This document shows, piece after piece, positions 17,080 through 27,300 of a stretch of DNA of 64,000 nucleotides. Made by a program: the position numbers and the translations under genes. The stretch's first letter is position 1. Each line of letters opens with the position of its first letter. The notes beneath the pieces are model-generated. The model worked only from the letters and a program-made list of their open reading frames with translations, was not told the DNA's origin and did no database searches. This stretch comes from Marchantia polymorpha subsp. ruderalis (taxonomy: Eukaryota > Streptophyta > Marchantiopsida > Marchantiales > Marchantiaceae): NCBI GenBank assembly GCA_037833965.1, contig AP031354.1:31288001-31352000 (forward strand), read 5' to 3'.

Positions 17080-18435
17080 TGCGTTGCCTGCACACACAAA
17101 CGTTCTCCCTTTCGCTCACTCTCTCACAATCGCCACTGCGCGTCGGCCACTCAAGCACGGACTGCTCACCCTCTCTGCGCTCGTTCAAGATCGCTACTCC
17201 CAATTCTTTCAAGGTCCGCCAAGATCCTTGTGCAACTCGTCTCCGCACTCTCTACTCTCACTGCAGGTCGCTCCGCCCTTGCGCGTAATCTTGGAACTGG
17301 AAATTGCAAAGTGAAGAATGAGAGAATGAGACTGGAGCGCAGTCTTTTCTTCTCCGATTTCAAGAACGTCCAACGTTCTTACTGGTTGCAACGTACGCAG
17401 CCGGCTATACGGCTTAACGGTTCGCCCTTTGCATGCGCGAATTCACGTCTCCGCCTTGCGCGCATTCGCATGCTTAAACGTTGAATTCTCCCGCCGCCGC
17501 CACCTTCCGGACTCGAGTCCGCTGCAGGGTATACGTCGGCCCTGTTGTCTTTTCCTAACCCGCCCTTCTCCGGAGGCGTGTCGCCGCTGGTGCGTTCATT
17601 ATCCGTCGGCGCCTTGCTGGAGGCGCACATCCAGCCGGAGCGAATTACGCCGGCGCGCAGTCGTACCGCCTATTTTGTCCTTTATGCCTCGTCCGTTGCT
17701 GCCAGCGCATATCCGTCAGCGCAACTCATGCCAGCGCATCCGGCCGTCAGCGCCACGTCGGAGGCGTACATCCGACCGGCGCTTTCCTTCCATGAACAGC
17801 CGCCAAGGGCGCTTCCGACTCTGAGTTGGTTTCCTCCTGTGAGCGCGTGATTCCGCCGAAGGCGCATCGCCGAGGGCGTACGGGAATCCTTTCCGGCTGT
17901 GAACCCTAGCGCGAACGGCGCATGTCCGGCTACGAGTTTTCCGACGCTCATAACTTCTCCATTCCTGATCCATCTCCGGCGCTCTTGGACTCGTTAGAAC
18001 GAGCGTCCCGAGCTCTTTCTAATGCAACTTCAACCACCTGGATCTACCGTGTATCCCGATTGTTATGAAGGTTTTCCCTTTCCGCGCTAGCGGCGCTTCG
18101 CCGAAGGCGCACTCATGGTCGGATGCCTTTAGAGGTCCGGGCCCTTCTCCTGACGTCTTTAGCAAAACCTCCTCCTGGGGTGTCTGCGCCGGAAGCGTAG
18201 CTTCCTTATACGCTAGAGGCGCGTGAGTAGAGACACCTAAAAAAAGGAGCTTTTGCCGAAGGCGCCGAAGACGTTGGCGTTGGTACATCCGACTACGTGA
18301 TTCTTTGTGCCCTCGTGACGATCTCATCAATCCACTCTATTTAGCGTACCCTTCTCTAGCTACAAACACTGCTTTGGTACTAGTTTTCTAAAATTGTTTA
18401 AATTCTGCAAAAAAAACAAAAAGTGTGTTACCACA

Positions 18436-19826
18436 GACGTTCTTCCCTTCCGCTCGATCTCTCACAATCGCCGCTGCGCGTCGGCCGCTCAGACACTGAC
18501 TGAAATCGCTCTCTCTTCTCTTGCGCGCTCAATTTCTCTGCTCGCAAACTCTCTGCAAGGTCCGTCAAGGTCCTCGCGCAACTCGTCTCCGCACTCTCTC
18601 TTCTCACTGCAGGTCTCTCCGCCCTTGCGCTTAATGTCTGAAGCTGGAAAACTCACAATCAAGAATGAGAGAATGAGACTGGAGAGCAAACTTTTCTTCT
18701 CCAAATTCAAGATCGCCCAACGCTCTCATTGGGTACAATCAAACTTGATTACGCAGCCGGCTATACGGCCTAACGGTTCTTCCTCGCATGCTCGAATTCA
18801 CGACTCCGCACTGCGCACATTCGCATGCGTGAACGTTGAATTCTCCCGCCGCCATCGTCCTCCGGCTCTGAGTTCGCCCTCGCCGAGGGCTTCCGGACTC
18901 GAGTTCGCCGCAGTGGAGCGTATGCTTCGACTATGTTGTCTTTTCCCAACCTGCCCATCGCCAGAGGCGTATCGCCGCTGGCGTATTCCTTCTCCGTCGG
19001 CGCCTCGCTGGAGCCGCACATCAAGTCGGCGCGAATTACGCCGGCGCGTATTCGTACCACTTGTTTTGTCCGTTCTGCCCCGCATATCACCGACGGCGCA
19101 TATCCCGCCGGCGTGAATTATGCCAGCGCACCCGCCTGTCCGCGCCACGTCGGAGGCGTACATCCAGCCGGCGCTTCTCTTCCTCAGCGCAGCCGCCAAA
19201 GGCGCTTCCGCCTCTGACTTAATCTCTTCTCATGAGCGCGTGGTTCCGCCGAAGGCGCACCGCTGAAGGCGTACGGGGGTCCTTTCCGACGGTGAACCCT
19301 AGCGCGAACAGCGCATGTCCGGATGCAAGTTTTCCGACGCTCATAACTTCTTTGTCCCTGATCCATCTCCGGCGCTCTTGGGCTCGTTAAAACGAGCGTC
19401 CCGAGTTCTTTCCAATGAAACCTCAACCAACTAGAACTACCGTGAATCGTGATCGTTATGAAGGTTTCCCTTCCGTGCCAACGGCGCATCGCCGAAGGCG
19501 CACTCATGGTCGGAAGCCTTCAGAGGTCCTTGCCGGCTTCTGACGTCTTCAGCGACATCTCCTCCGGAGGTGTCTGTGCCGGAAGCGTACCTTCCCTAAG
19601 CGCTGGAAGCGCGTGGGTAGGGCCACCTCAGCAAAGGAGATCTTGCCGAAGGCGCCCAAGGCGTTTGCCGCTGGTACGTCCAACTCCGCGATTCTTCGTG
19701 ATCTCGTGACGATCTCCTCAATCCACTCTATTTAACGTACCATTTCCTAACTACAGACACTGCTTCGGTACTTCTTTTCTAAAATTGTTTAAATTCTGCA
19801 AAAAAAACAAAAAGTGTGTTACCACA
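18436..19826 (-). mobile_element. Older giant LTR, right part (5' end of U3)
   Basis: Begins with the duplicated GACGT (18436-18440) and continues the sequence broken at 2895. It matches the inner LTR's first 1.3 kb and ends at 19826 in the LTR terminus ...GTGTTACCACA. It contains several CGCCGAAGGCG-like motifs and the same T-rich tract plus CAG at its edge. No frame is intact here. Confidence 0.9.
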
Positions 19827-20971
19827 CACCAAAACATCATTGCACATACTTGGCAAATCCTTCAGTTCCAAGAAAGCTTTCGATACCCTGCAAGCCCAAC
19901 AACAAGCATAATTTCCCATTTATTTCTTGACTTATCCCACCATCTATAACTCTGAAATATACATATAAATGTGTTCGTACATACGGGCATGCCCCTTATG
20001 AAAAATGAGAATGGGGTATGCCTTTGAGTTGTGACTCTAACACTAGTGCAGAATCTTCTCCGTCAACTTTGACTTCAACTGCAAGGCCATGCATACTTCA
20101 CGGTTCATGTACTATATTGCTATATGAGAAACACTTGACAACTGCAGTATACATATTCTCCCAATGTTTCTAGTACAGTATGTGCTATTCCTTCAACAAA
20201 AAGACATTATGTTTCTTTAAAGGGACATTCATATCAATTTAGGGATTACCCTAAATTGTCTAGATTCCAGTATTTGTAAAGTTTATTAAAAAAGCCGGTG
20301 AGATTTGGCTTGGTGGGTAATATTCTAGTGAGAACGTATGCTGAAAAATATGATAGAGATCTTTGTAATGTTAAATATCTACTCATAAGGGCATGAGACC
20401 CGAACCTTAGGGGCCTTCGGGCACTCGGCCCTCTACTTGTGGTGCTGTGACCTGTTCAACTATAATTAATTTATGGATAAAAGAAATTCTGAGTTAAAAA
20501 TATTGTTGTTTTTTAATGTCTATCTTCTTGTTCTCTATCAGTGCCAACTAAGTAAATGTAGAAGCATCTTTACAAGTACACCACTATATACTTTTTTTGA
20601 ATCAACTTTGATGGTCTTTCAACGCAATTGCCTAGAAACTTGATTTATGGTGCAAGTGTATTAATCACCATTTTAATTTATCTCTTATCCTCTTCAATGT
20701 TAGAAACTCGTCATGACGGACTCTCTTCATACATTCCTGAGTGTATTAAGACTGTAGTTCCTGACAGGTGTTCACTTGTGACTATGTACATCTTTTGTCA
20801 CAATGGCCATATATTTTTATTTTAGTAAGATAAAACAGCATTATTAGAATTAAAAACAACTGGTACTAAATAAAGAACAATCCAGAAAATAGAATAGGAC
20901 GAAGTTGGTTTCGGGTTTAAACCCTGAACTCTGCTGCATATTTGGTCTTAAGTTCTTGGATAGATGGGGAA

Positions 20972-21800
20972 GGTGGATACCCCCGGTATGAACTCACGAT
21001 GCACTATGACTTAGTATGAACTCTTTATGCACTATGAACTCATTGCATTACGAATTCTAATCTTCGTGTTAACTCTCGATCACACGGCTTTTTCGTGTTA
21101 ACTCTCATTCATACGACATTTTGGATGAATTCCGTATCAACTCTCACTTAGGTGGATACCCCCCAGTATAAACTCACTATGCACTATGAGCTTATGAACT
21201 AAAAGCACTCTGGATTCTATCTCCATGTTAACTCTCGATCACAAGGCTTTTTCGTGTTAACTCTCACTTATACGACATTTTGGATGAATTCCGTATCAAC
21301 TCTCACTTAGGTGGATACCCCCCAGTATAAACTCACTATGCACTATGAGCTTATGAACTAAAAGCACTCTGGATTCTATCTCCATGTTAACTCTCGATCA
21401 CAAGGCTTTTTCGTGTTAACTCTCACTTATACGACATTTTGGATGAATTCCGTATCAACTCTCACTTAGGTGGATACCCCCTAGTATAAACTCACTATGC
21501 ACTTTGAACTTATGAACTAAAAGCACTCTGGATTCTATCTCCATGTTAACTCTCGATCACAAGGCTTTTTTGTGTTAACTCTCACTTATACGACATTTTG
21601 GATGAATTCCATATGAACTCTCGCGTAGGTGGATACCCCGGGTATGAACTCACAATGCCACTATGACGTAGCATGAACTCTTTACGCACCATGAACTCAC
21701 TGAACTATGAATTCTACTCTTTGTGTTAACTCTCACTCACGAGGGCTTTTTGGATGAATTCCTTATAACCTCTCACTTAGTTTGAATTCATCATTACTCT
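20972..21800. repeat. Tandem array, about 159-bp unit, 5 copies
   Basis: GGTGGATACCCC starts at 20972, 21151, 21310, 21469 and 21628: one 179-base step then three of 159. Units also carry internal near-repeats of GTTAACTCTC. Copy 2 of the repeat has only three units (49767, 49946, 50104), and two more unit starts occur near 32570 and 32731. Confidence 0.9.
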
Positions 21801-21813
21801 AGAATATAAAGAT

Positions 21814-24800
21814 TGTAATAACCCACCAAAGGCTAAAATTGCAGTATAGCAGCAAAAAGGTCGAACCCACAGGGACAGAGGCAACACACAGAGTACTAAA
21901 TGTCACGTTTTAAGAGACTATTGAAGAGTTTGAATTCTTAGGCGACTGTCACTCCCAGAAATAGTGCAAGTGCTCAACTCAGAGGTCACTTGGAGGACGC
22001 ACAGTGCAACGTAGTTCACCCCAACACACACCTGAAACTATGAAAACACAACTCATAGGTCGGTTAGGACCTCCACTTAAGGTTCAGGGGGAAAGTTTCT
22101 CAAGAGTACATTCAGAGGATCTGCAGGTAGTGTTCTCCAACTCCGGATTGTTAACTCTGACTGCTAGTGCAGAGCACCCGGGTTGGACTTCCTACTTCGG
22201 ATGCGGTACCTTAGTCAAACCAAAATCACTCTCACGCGGTGAACATCACACTCAACTCACAAAACGTGCAGAGAATACAGAAATTGAACTGAGAAACTCA
22301 ACTGTGAAAAGATCCCGTGTCACACTATAACAGTCTATTGACGAGTTTGAATTCTCAGGCACTAGTCATCCCAAAAATACTGCGGAGGCTACCCCCGGAG
22401 GCACCTCAAGCAGCGTACAACCTGAATTGTTAACCAAGGTTTTCTCGAAGTAACAAAACTTCACTTTGGCATTCAAGGGGAAAAATCCCGAAGGAGTACA
22501 AACAGCAACAATCAACCGAATGTATAAGTCCGAACTGCTCAACTTCTAACTAGACTACACTAGCTCAGAGCATTCGGCCGAAGGCCTTCAGCTACAAAAT
22601 GCGGTAACTTCGTCAAGCTGTAGCTCCTCTTGAGCGGTGACAGAACTAAGGACACAAACGCGCAGAGAAAATGAGTTCCTGAACTGCACTTCCGAAACTG
22701 GAAAATCCCCAAGGCAAACCGCCTTGAACTACTTTATATCTTCTAAGGTCTAACTAACACTCTACTCTACGCTACCCTACATGTCATATGCTATGCCTCA
22801 TGTGCGAAGGTCGACCGCGCACTGTCTTCCTACCCGACCAGTCTTCTGCTCTACTGCGCAATCCTAGCCACCGCAAGACCGCGATCACCTCTGCCTCGAG
22901 GTTTGCAATGGCGTCTCGCGTCCTCGCCACGAAGGAATCTAACTGCTTTGCCACTCGCCGCCGGCTCCTACTGTCACTCGACATCAAGGCCGCCGCACGA
23001 AACTCTAACTAGCGCAAGGTCATTCTTTCTCTTTCGGCCGACTGGAGGGCTCCTAAATCGCTCGACTTCGGGCGGGAGCAGCAGAAGCTTCTTGCTGACT
23101 CTGCTCGGCCTCTCCATCCCACTTCCGCTTCCGCGGCACTCGTGCTACTCGCGGTTTTTCTTCTGCTCTCGGCCGAGCTGGTGGTGTGCATGCGAGTGTC
23201 TTGTCCGTGTCGGTGTCGACCTTGACATCCTTCACGTACCTGCCGGGATTGCTGCGCAACAGCAAGGGAAATTGCACTCGCTCCGTTGCTATCAAGCAGC
23301 ACATCGACCAATAGAAATTAATCAAGAAAGGGGAGAGTTGATTGATAGATCCCCCTTCTCCTCCTGCGCGTGCTGTCGCTTTGCCTTCTAGAGAATTCGA
23401 GCCTAATGGATTGGGGCTCCAGAGAACGCCAGCTCCACAAACCCCACCTGCCAAGAAGTCATGTAGGTGGTCCGGTGCGGCTGCAAAATTTGGAGGAGTG
23501 CTACCGCGACATTCCTCCGCAAGCGATCCTTGTAATCACGGGTCTTGTATCCGTTCTTGCTGGACTTGCTGTTCTTGAATAGGGGCCTCTTGCTGGACTT
23601 GTTGTTCTAAAATAGGGGCCCAAAGGAAATCTCTTCCTCCTTCGTGACCTGCACACTCTCTCATTCAAAAAGAAGATGGCCTTCTTCTTCCGCGCACCTT
23701 CCCAACACTTACTCCCAGTCGTTGACCTGCCATCTTTCCGGATGAGGTCGGAATCCGCGCGGAGGTTGGTTACTTTTCCGCAGCCACTCGCGTACCATCT
23801 CCGGACACACCCAATTCCATCCCCATAGGAGGAAATCGAGCTTCACCGCAGTCAACTCGTTCTGAAATGCACGCAGACCAATCTACGGCACTTTCAGCGA
23901 AACCATCCGCAGCTGGGTGGACCGGATCATCTTCGTGCAAGGCCTTGCTCGCTCACTTCGAGGCGGACACAAACTACTCCTCTGCACTCACTACTGCGCG
24001 TCAAGAGCTTGGTTGAACTCGCTGCAATTTCTCTCTATACTTCTCCCGCGTACTCACTCAATCGTTCCGCGAGCTCTCCGCGAATTCCCCACCAGACTCC
24101 CGCAAGATTCTACCGCTGCGCACTCCTGCACTCTCAAAAATCCGCACACTCTTCACACTCCTCACACTCAGAATTCTCTCCGCAAGAGTGCTGTGAATTA
24201 CACTGCTGCGCGTCGGAAGCTCAGGTGAACGCGAAATAAAAAATGCGAAGAGTGAGAGTGCGGCCGAGTTCTTTCCTTCCTTTGGCGATCAAGATCGCCC
24301 AACGTTTGACACTTGGGTCGGCCGCGGCTCGCTTGAATGCGATGCCAGCGCGGAGGCGTAACGGCCCAATTCACACGCTCGAATTCACGCTCTGCCGTTG
24401 TGCAGACTCCCACGTTGTACGTTCAATCTTGATTCCGCCGATTTCCGCCAAAGCTGTTCTCCGCTAGCGTATTGCCGAAGGCGCTTGTGCCAAAGGCGAC
24501 TAGCGATGAAGGCGTTTGCGGCGAAGACACGTCTTCCGCCGACTTCTTTGTCCTTTCCGCTTCCGCCGAAGGCGCTCCACAGAAGGCGAGTCCTTCCGCT
24601 TAAGGCGCATCTTTCTACCGAAGTGGTATCCTGGACCAAGGACTTCCGTACGCCAAAGGCAAAACCTATCGACGAAGGCGGCGCTAGCGCCGAAGGTGTT
24701 GGGGCGAAGGAACTTACCGCCGAAGGCGTACAAAATGACGAGGTCGTTTTCCTGAGACGAAGGCGTCCGTCGCGCATGCTTCCTGCGTCCTCAGCTACAT

Positions 24801-25104
24801 CTCCTTTGGAGGCGTCTGCGTCGAAGGCGCTTCCTTTTGCTTGCGCCGAAGGTGCATCGCCGAAGACACCTCAGCAAAGGAGCTGTTGCCAAAGGCGCTG
24901 AAGTCGCTCTCCCCAGGAGGAACCGTATGCGCCGAAGGCGTTGGATCTTGGCCTTAGACCCTCCCAACTCCTGGATTCTCCGTGACCCGCGATGCTCCTT
25001 TTTCACACTAATTTATGTACCGATTACTATCTACAGTTGCGGCCGCGGTACTTGTTTTCCACAAATGTTTAAATTCCGCACAAAAAAAAAAGTGGGTTAC
25101 CACA
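21814..25104 (-). mobile_element. Decayed solo LTR of the giant-LTR family (3,291 bp)
   Basis: Runs from TGTAATAACCC to GGGTTACCACA with AAGAT on both sides (21809-21813 and 25105-25109). The unoccupied site, ending in AAGAT at 50291-50295, survives in repeat X copy 2. No internal region is present, so it is a solo LTR left by recombination. It is about 1.5 kb shorter than the young LTRs, having lost the middle and coiled-coil part of the frame. A TATA-like block remains at 22731-22738, and many CGAAGGCG motifs remain at about 24475-24950. Confidence 0.93.
22784..23935 (-). pseudogene. Remnant of the LTR-encoded protein
   Basis: Minus strand. The N-terminal part (about 23930-23010) is in broken frames, with recognisable blocks such as RSNPGRYVKDVKVDTDTD and PRKRKWDGE. 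The C-terminal block SDSRSRRRVAKQLDSF is near 22970. The Pro-rich middle and coiled coil are deleted, with several stops and shifts. It shows what the frame looks like without selection, in contrast to the open copies. Confidence 0.8.
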
Positions 25105-25473
25105 AAGATTCACTTACATGCCCCGTCCCAAACATACTCTCACACGATATTTCCACTCCACCAATCACTCAATCCAATGTATTATCGCCATTTCAAGATC
25201 ACATAATATCTACTCTAATCACTGAATGCATTAGATCAATCTATGCAATTACAAAATCTGCATTACAAATGCAATTAGTATTGTTAATGCAGTTAGGTTG
25301 GAGAATATTTTAGAGAGCGGCTGTTGCAAGACTCCTAGAGACTTGGTAAATACAATAATAGTTAGTCCAATTTTAATATCTTGATTCTATTGCAAGTATA
25401 GAATCATCATCTTTGTGAGAAATAGAAAGTAGATGAATTTCATAAATTTGTAAGTTTTGATCTACGAAAATCT

Positions 25474-25514
25474 ACAAGGTGGACATTCACACAAAGTATG
25501 AATGTCCACCTTGT
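25474..25514. repeat. Perfect 16-bp inverted repeat at an insertion breakpoint
   Basis: Arms 25474-25489 and 25499-25514 with a 9-base loop. They mark the left edge of about 155 bp present here but absent from the matching place in repeat X copy 2 (near 50660-50690). The extra segment ends with a near-copy of the GGACATTCACACAAAGTA found at its start. Confidence 0.85.
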
Positions 25515-25960
25515 ATTTACATATGATGCGGTCACGCGATGTCCTCCGTGCAACTCAACACGATGCCATGGCAGACAATTCAAAAGACGCCAAAGTGGAT
25601 GGTGCGTAAGACTCGATAACATTCATGATTTAGGGACATTCACATAAAGTACTTCACAAATAATTTAAGCAAATAACATATATAATACAAGAATCAAGAT
25701 GTGTTGCTTTTTCAGAAGGCTCTGTGTAAACTTTTGGAACTAGATAACTTGAATATTTTTGATACATTAAAAAAAAAAATTTGAGTCTAGCATGTGGCAT
25801 AAGTTTGGTAAGGAGTGACTTGTGGCAGATAAAATGGGGTTTTTTCATTGTAATCTCTGTATAATATTATAGTTTTGAGCAAATGTCTTTTGTGAATCAG
25901 TTAAGAGTAAATAAATTGGAGATACATATCTGTTGGTCTATGACAACCTAAGATTTTTGA

Positions 25961-26692
25961 CATGCTAGTACATATGAGGTCAATAAACAAATGAAGATGT
26001 TACTCGAAGCAGAATGTTAGAAATTACTTCACACATTGTAATAGTAACCAGGGGTTGCACCAGCCAGCCTCAATTGAGGCTTGAATTTTAGATATTGTAA
26101 CACTGGTCAAGCTCCTAAGCTCTAGGCATTGGGAAACCCCGAGCAAGCTAGTAACTCTTACTGTAGCAAATGTAAGTGAATGAAACACAAGTTGGTGCCA
26201 TATCGCGAAAGGCAACTTGGAATTAAGCTGGTCTGTTTAGCAACATCGTCCATGCTGACTAAAACCCGTACGTCTATTTTTAATGAACTATAAATTTGTA
26301 TCTACAATCTCCATGCTGCCTTCAAATCCACAAAGTCATGCTCTAGAAAATAATATATGAGAAATTGAGGTGAAATCTCCAGATGGCGGGGACATGTCAC
26401 CAGTCCATGAAATTCTGTGGAATATGCAACCGGTCAGATTGCCAAAGCTCCAGAGCTTCATTCTCTAATTCCTCTCGCTCAGATACCCCCGCCGAGATAA
26501 GAACTTTGATAAACAAAGGTGGGTACATGTCCATTAACCTGCTATGTTTTCTGGGACGAAAGTGTACGCCAGTACAGTGCAGCATGATCCGACCTGACAA
26601 AACCAAAAAGCATGTCGTTGAGTTATGCATTAAACTTTACTCCTAGTGGATCGAATAAATGAATAAAACCTATGGATCTCACCTCATCAAGG
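25961..26692. other. No gene recognised
   Basis: Short frames exist on both strands (for example 26397-26630, minus) but none has a recognisable domain or supporting splice pattern. It lies 3' of the ERF frame and may be its downstream flank. Confidence 0.5.
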
Positions 26693-27118
26693 TCAATCAT
26701 ACTTGAATTGGATTTCGTTCAAATAAGACTCGAAGTCAAAAGCTGGTTCTTCATCCAAAATTTCTTGCAGCCAGGTATCATCGTTCGGTTGAGGAGATGG
26801 ATCTGTTTTATAAAACAAAGTTCACAGAGGTAGGGAGAACAATGGCGTTAAGACTTTGTTCTTGTTGCAATTCTTCGTTGCACGAGAGCTCTCCAAATTC
26901 AAGTGAGTATTAGGACCGAAAAGTTGTAAAGCTTTCCGGTCATAAGTTGATGCAGTTTCCTCCTTAGTATTGAAAGTCCTCATCCACACACTTCTTCCTT
27001 TCCCTGGATCCCCAATCTCTGCTACCCATTTGCCCCAAGTCCGATGGCGCACTCCCTTGTACTCGCAAGAAAAGTTTTCGGGACCTCTCTTGCCTAACCT
27101 TTTGCTCATTCTGCACAT
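26693..27118 (-). pseudogene. AP2/ERF (DREB-like) transcription factor with an in-frame stop
   Basis: ATG at 27118 ([16 protein letters not shown]). One AP2/ERF domain: YKGVRHRTWGKWVAEIGD, VWMRTFNTKEE, LQLFGPNTHLNLE. These are the DNA-contacting Arg/Trp strands and the helix of a GCC/DRE binder. A TGA at 26824-26822 ends the frame after 98 residues. In the same frame a plausible acidic C-terminus follows (DDTWLQEILDEEPAFDFE, ending at 26693), as in many ERF activators. The related copy at 33.5 kb has CGA where TGA stands, so a single C-to-T change probably broke it. It could still make a short AP2-only protein. No intron is needed. A promoter with two TATATAG boxes lies upstream. Confidence 0.75.
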
Positions 27119-27154
27119 ATCAACTATTCAAAACACAATTTCTTCTGCTCGCCG

Positions 27155-27300
27155 CTATATAGTATTCGAGTATTCAGCTATATAGTCTTCTCGCTGGAAC
27201 AACCCCGACCGTATGCTCTCCGGGCTGACGGCGTACGTACACCGTTGGTGTTTCACCGTCACCGTCACCCAGTGGGTTTCGCTGTCACCGTCATCCTCGG
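27155..27300 (-). promoter_or_regulatory. ERF promoter with two TATA boxes
   Basis: TATATAG occurs at 27155-27162 and 27177-27185, 40-70 bp upstream of the ATG. Further upstream on the minus strand are CATACGGTCGGGGTTGTTC and repeated GACGGTGAC. The same modules in the same order recur on the plus strand at 29490-29585, showing a duplicated promoter. Confidence 0.55.

Larger units (their letters stand above)
2896..18435 (-). mobile_element. Complete Ty3/gypsy LTR retrotransposon with giant LTRs (15,540 bp)
   Basis: The element is bounded by 5-bp duplications (GACGT) and by ends reading TGTGGTAACAC...GGGTTATTACA on the minus strand. Order on that strand: LTR (18435-13564), primer-binding site, gag-protease, UAG, RT-RNaseH-integrase, polypurine tract, LTR (7767-2896). 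LTRs make up 63 percent of its length. The integrase ends in a GPY/F-type module and NGWRLKKYHV with no chromodomain. The primer-binding site matches tRNA-Asp. Both traits point to the Tat/Athila (non-chromovirus) side of plant Ty3/gypsy. Both ORFs are open apart from the single UAG between them, and the LTRs show no difference in the stretches I compared, so the insertion is recent and possibly competent. Confidence 0.95.
13564..18435 (-). repeat. 5' LTR of the complete element (4,872 bp)
   Basis: Identical in all compared stretches to 2896-7767, including every derived peptide of the frame inside it. It holds the promoter that should drive the genomic RNA (TATA at 14490-14483). The U5 part contains the GTAAGT donor-like site whose first base is 14079. 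The identity implies few or no mutations since integration. Confidence 0.95.
19827..25960. repeat. Dispersed repeat X, copy 1 (interrupted by a solo LTR)
   Basis: The part after about 20027 recurs at 48800-50970 and the first ~200 bp recur at 39688-39891, all in the same direction. No transposase or polymerase is recognisable. A short frame (20628-20825, TTG start) shared with copy 2 has no ATG, and I do not call it a gene. It is AT-rich, unlike the GC-rich LTRs beside it. It holds the 159-bp tandem array and the solo LTR. Its type is unknown; it could be an internal part or LTR of another element. Confidence 0.7.

Noticed and set aside
20628-20825. Short frame shared by repeat X copies (also at 49410-49592)
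   Set aside because: No ATG start, and its similarity follows from recent duplication of the whole repeat.
20972-21800. The tandem array as a CRISPR-like array
   Set aside because: The units are contiguous 159-bp satellite repeats without unique spacers, in a plant nuclear genome.
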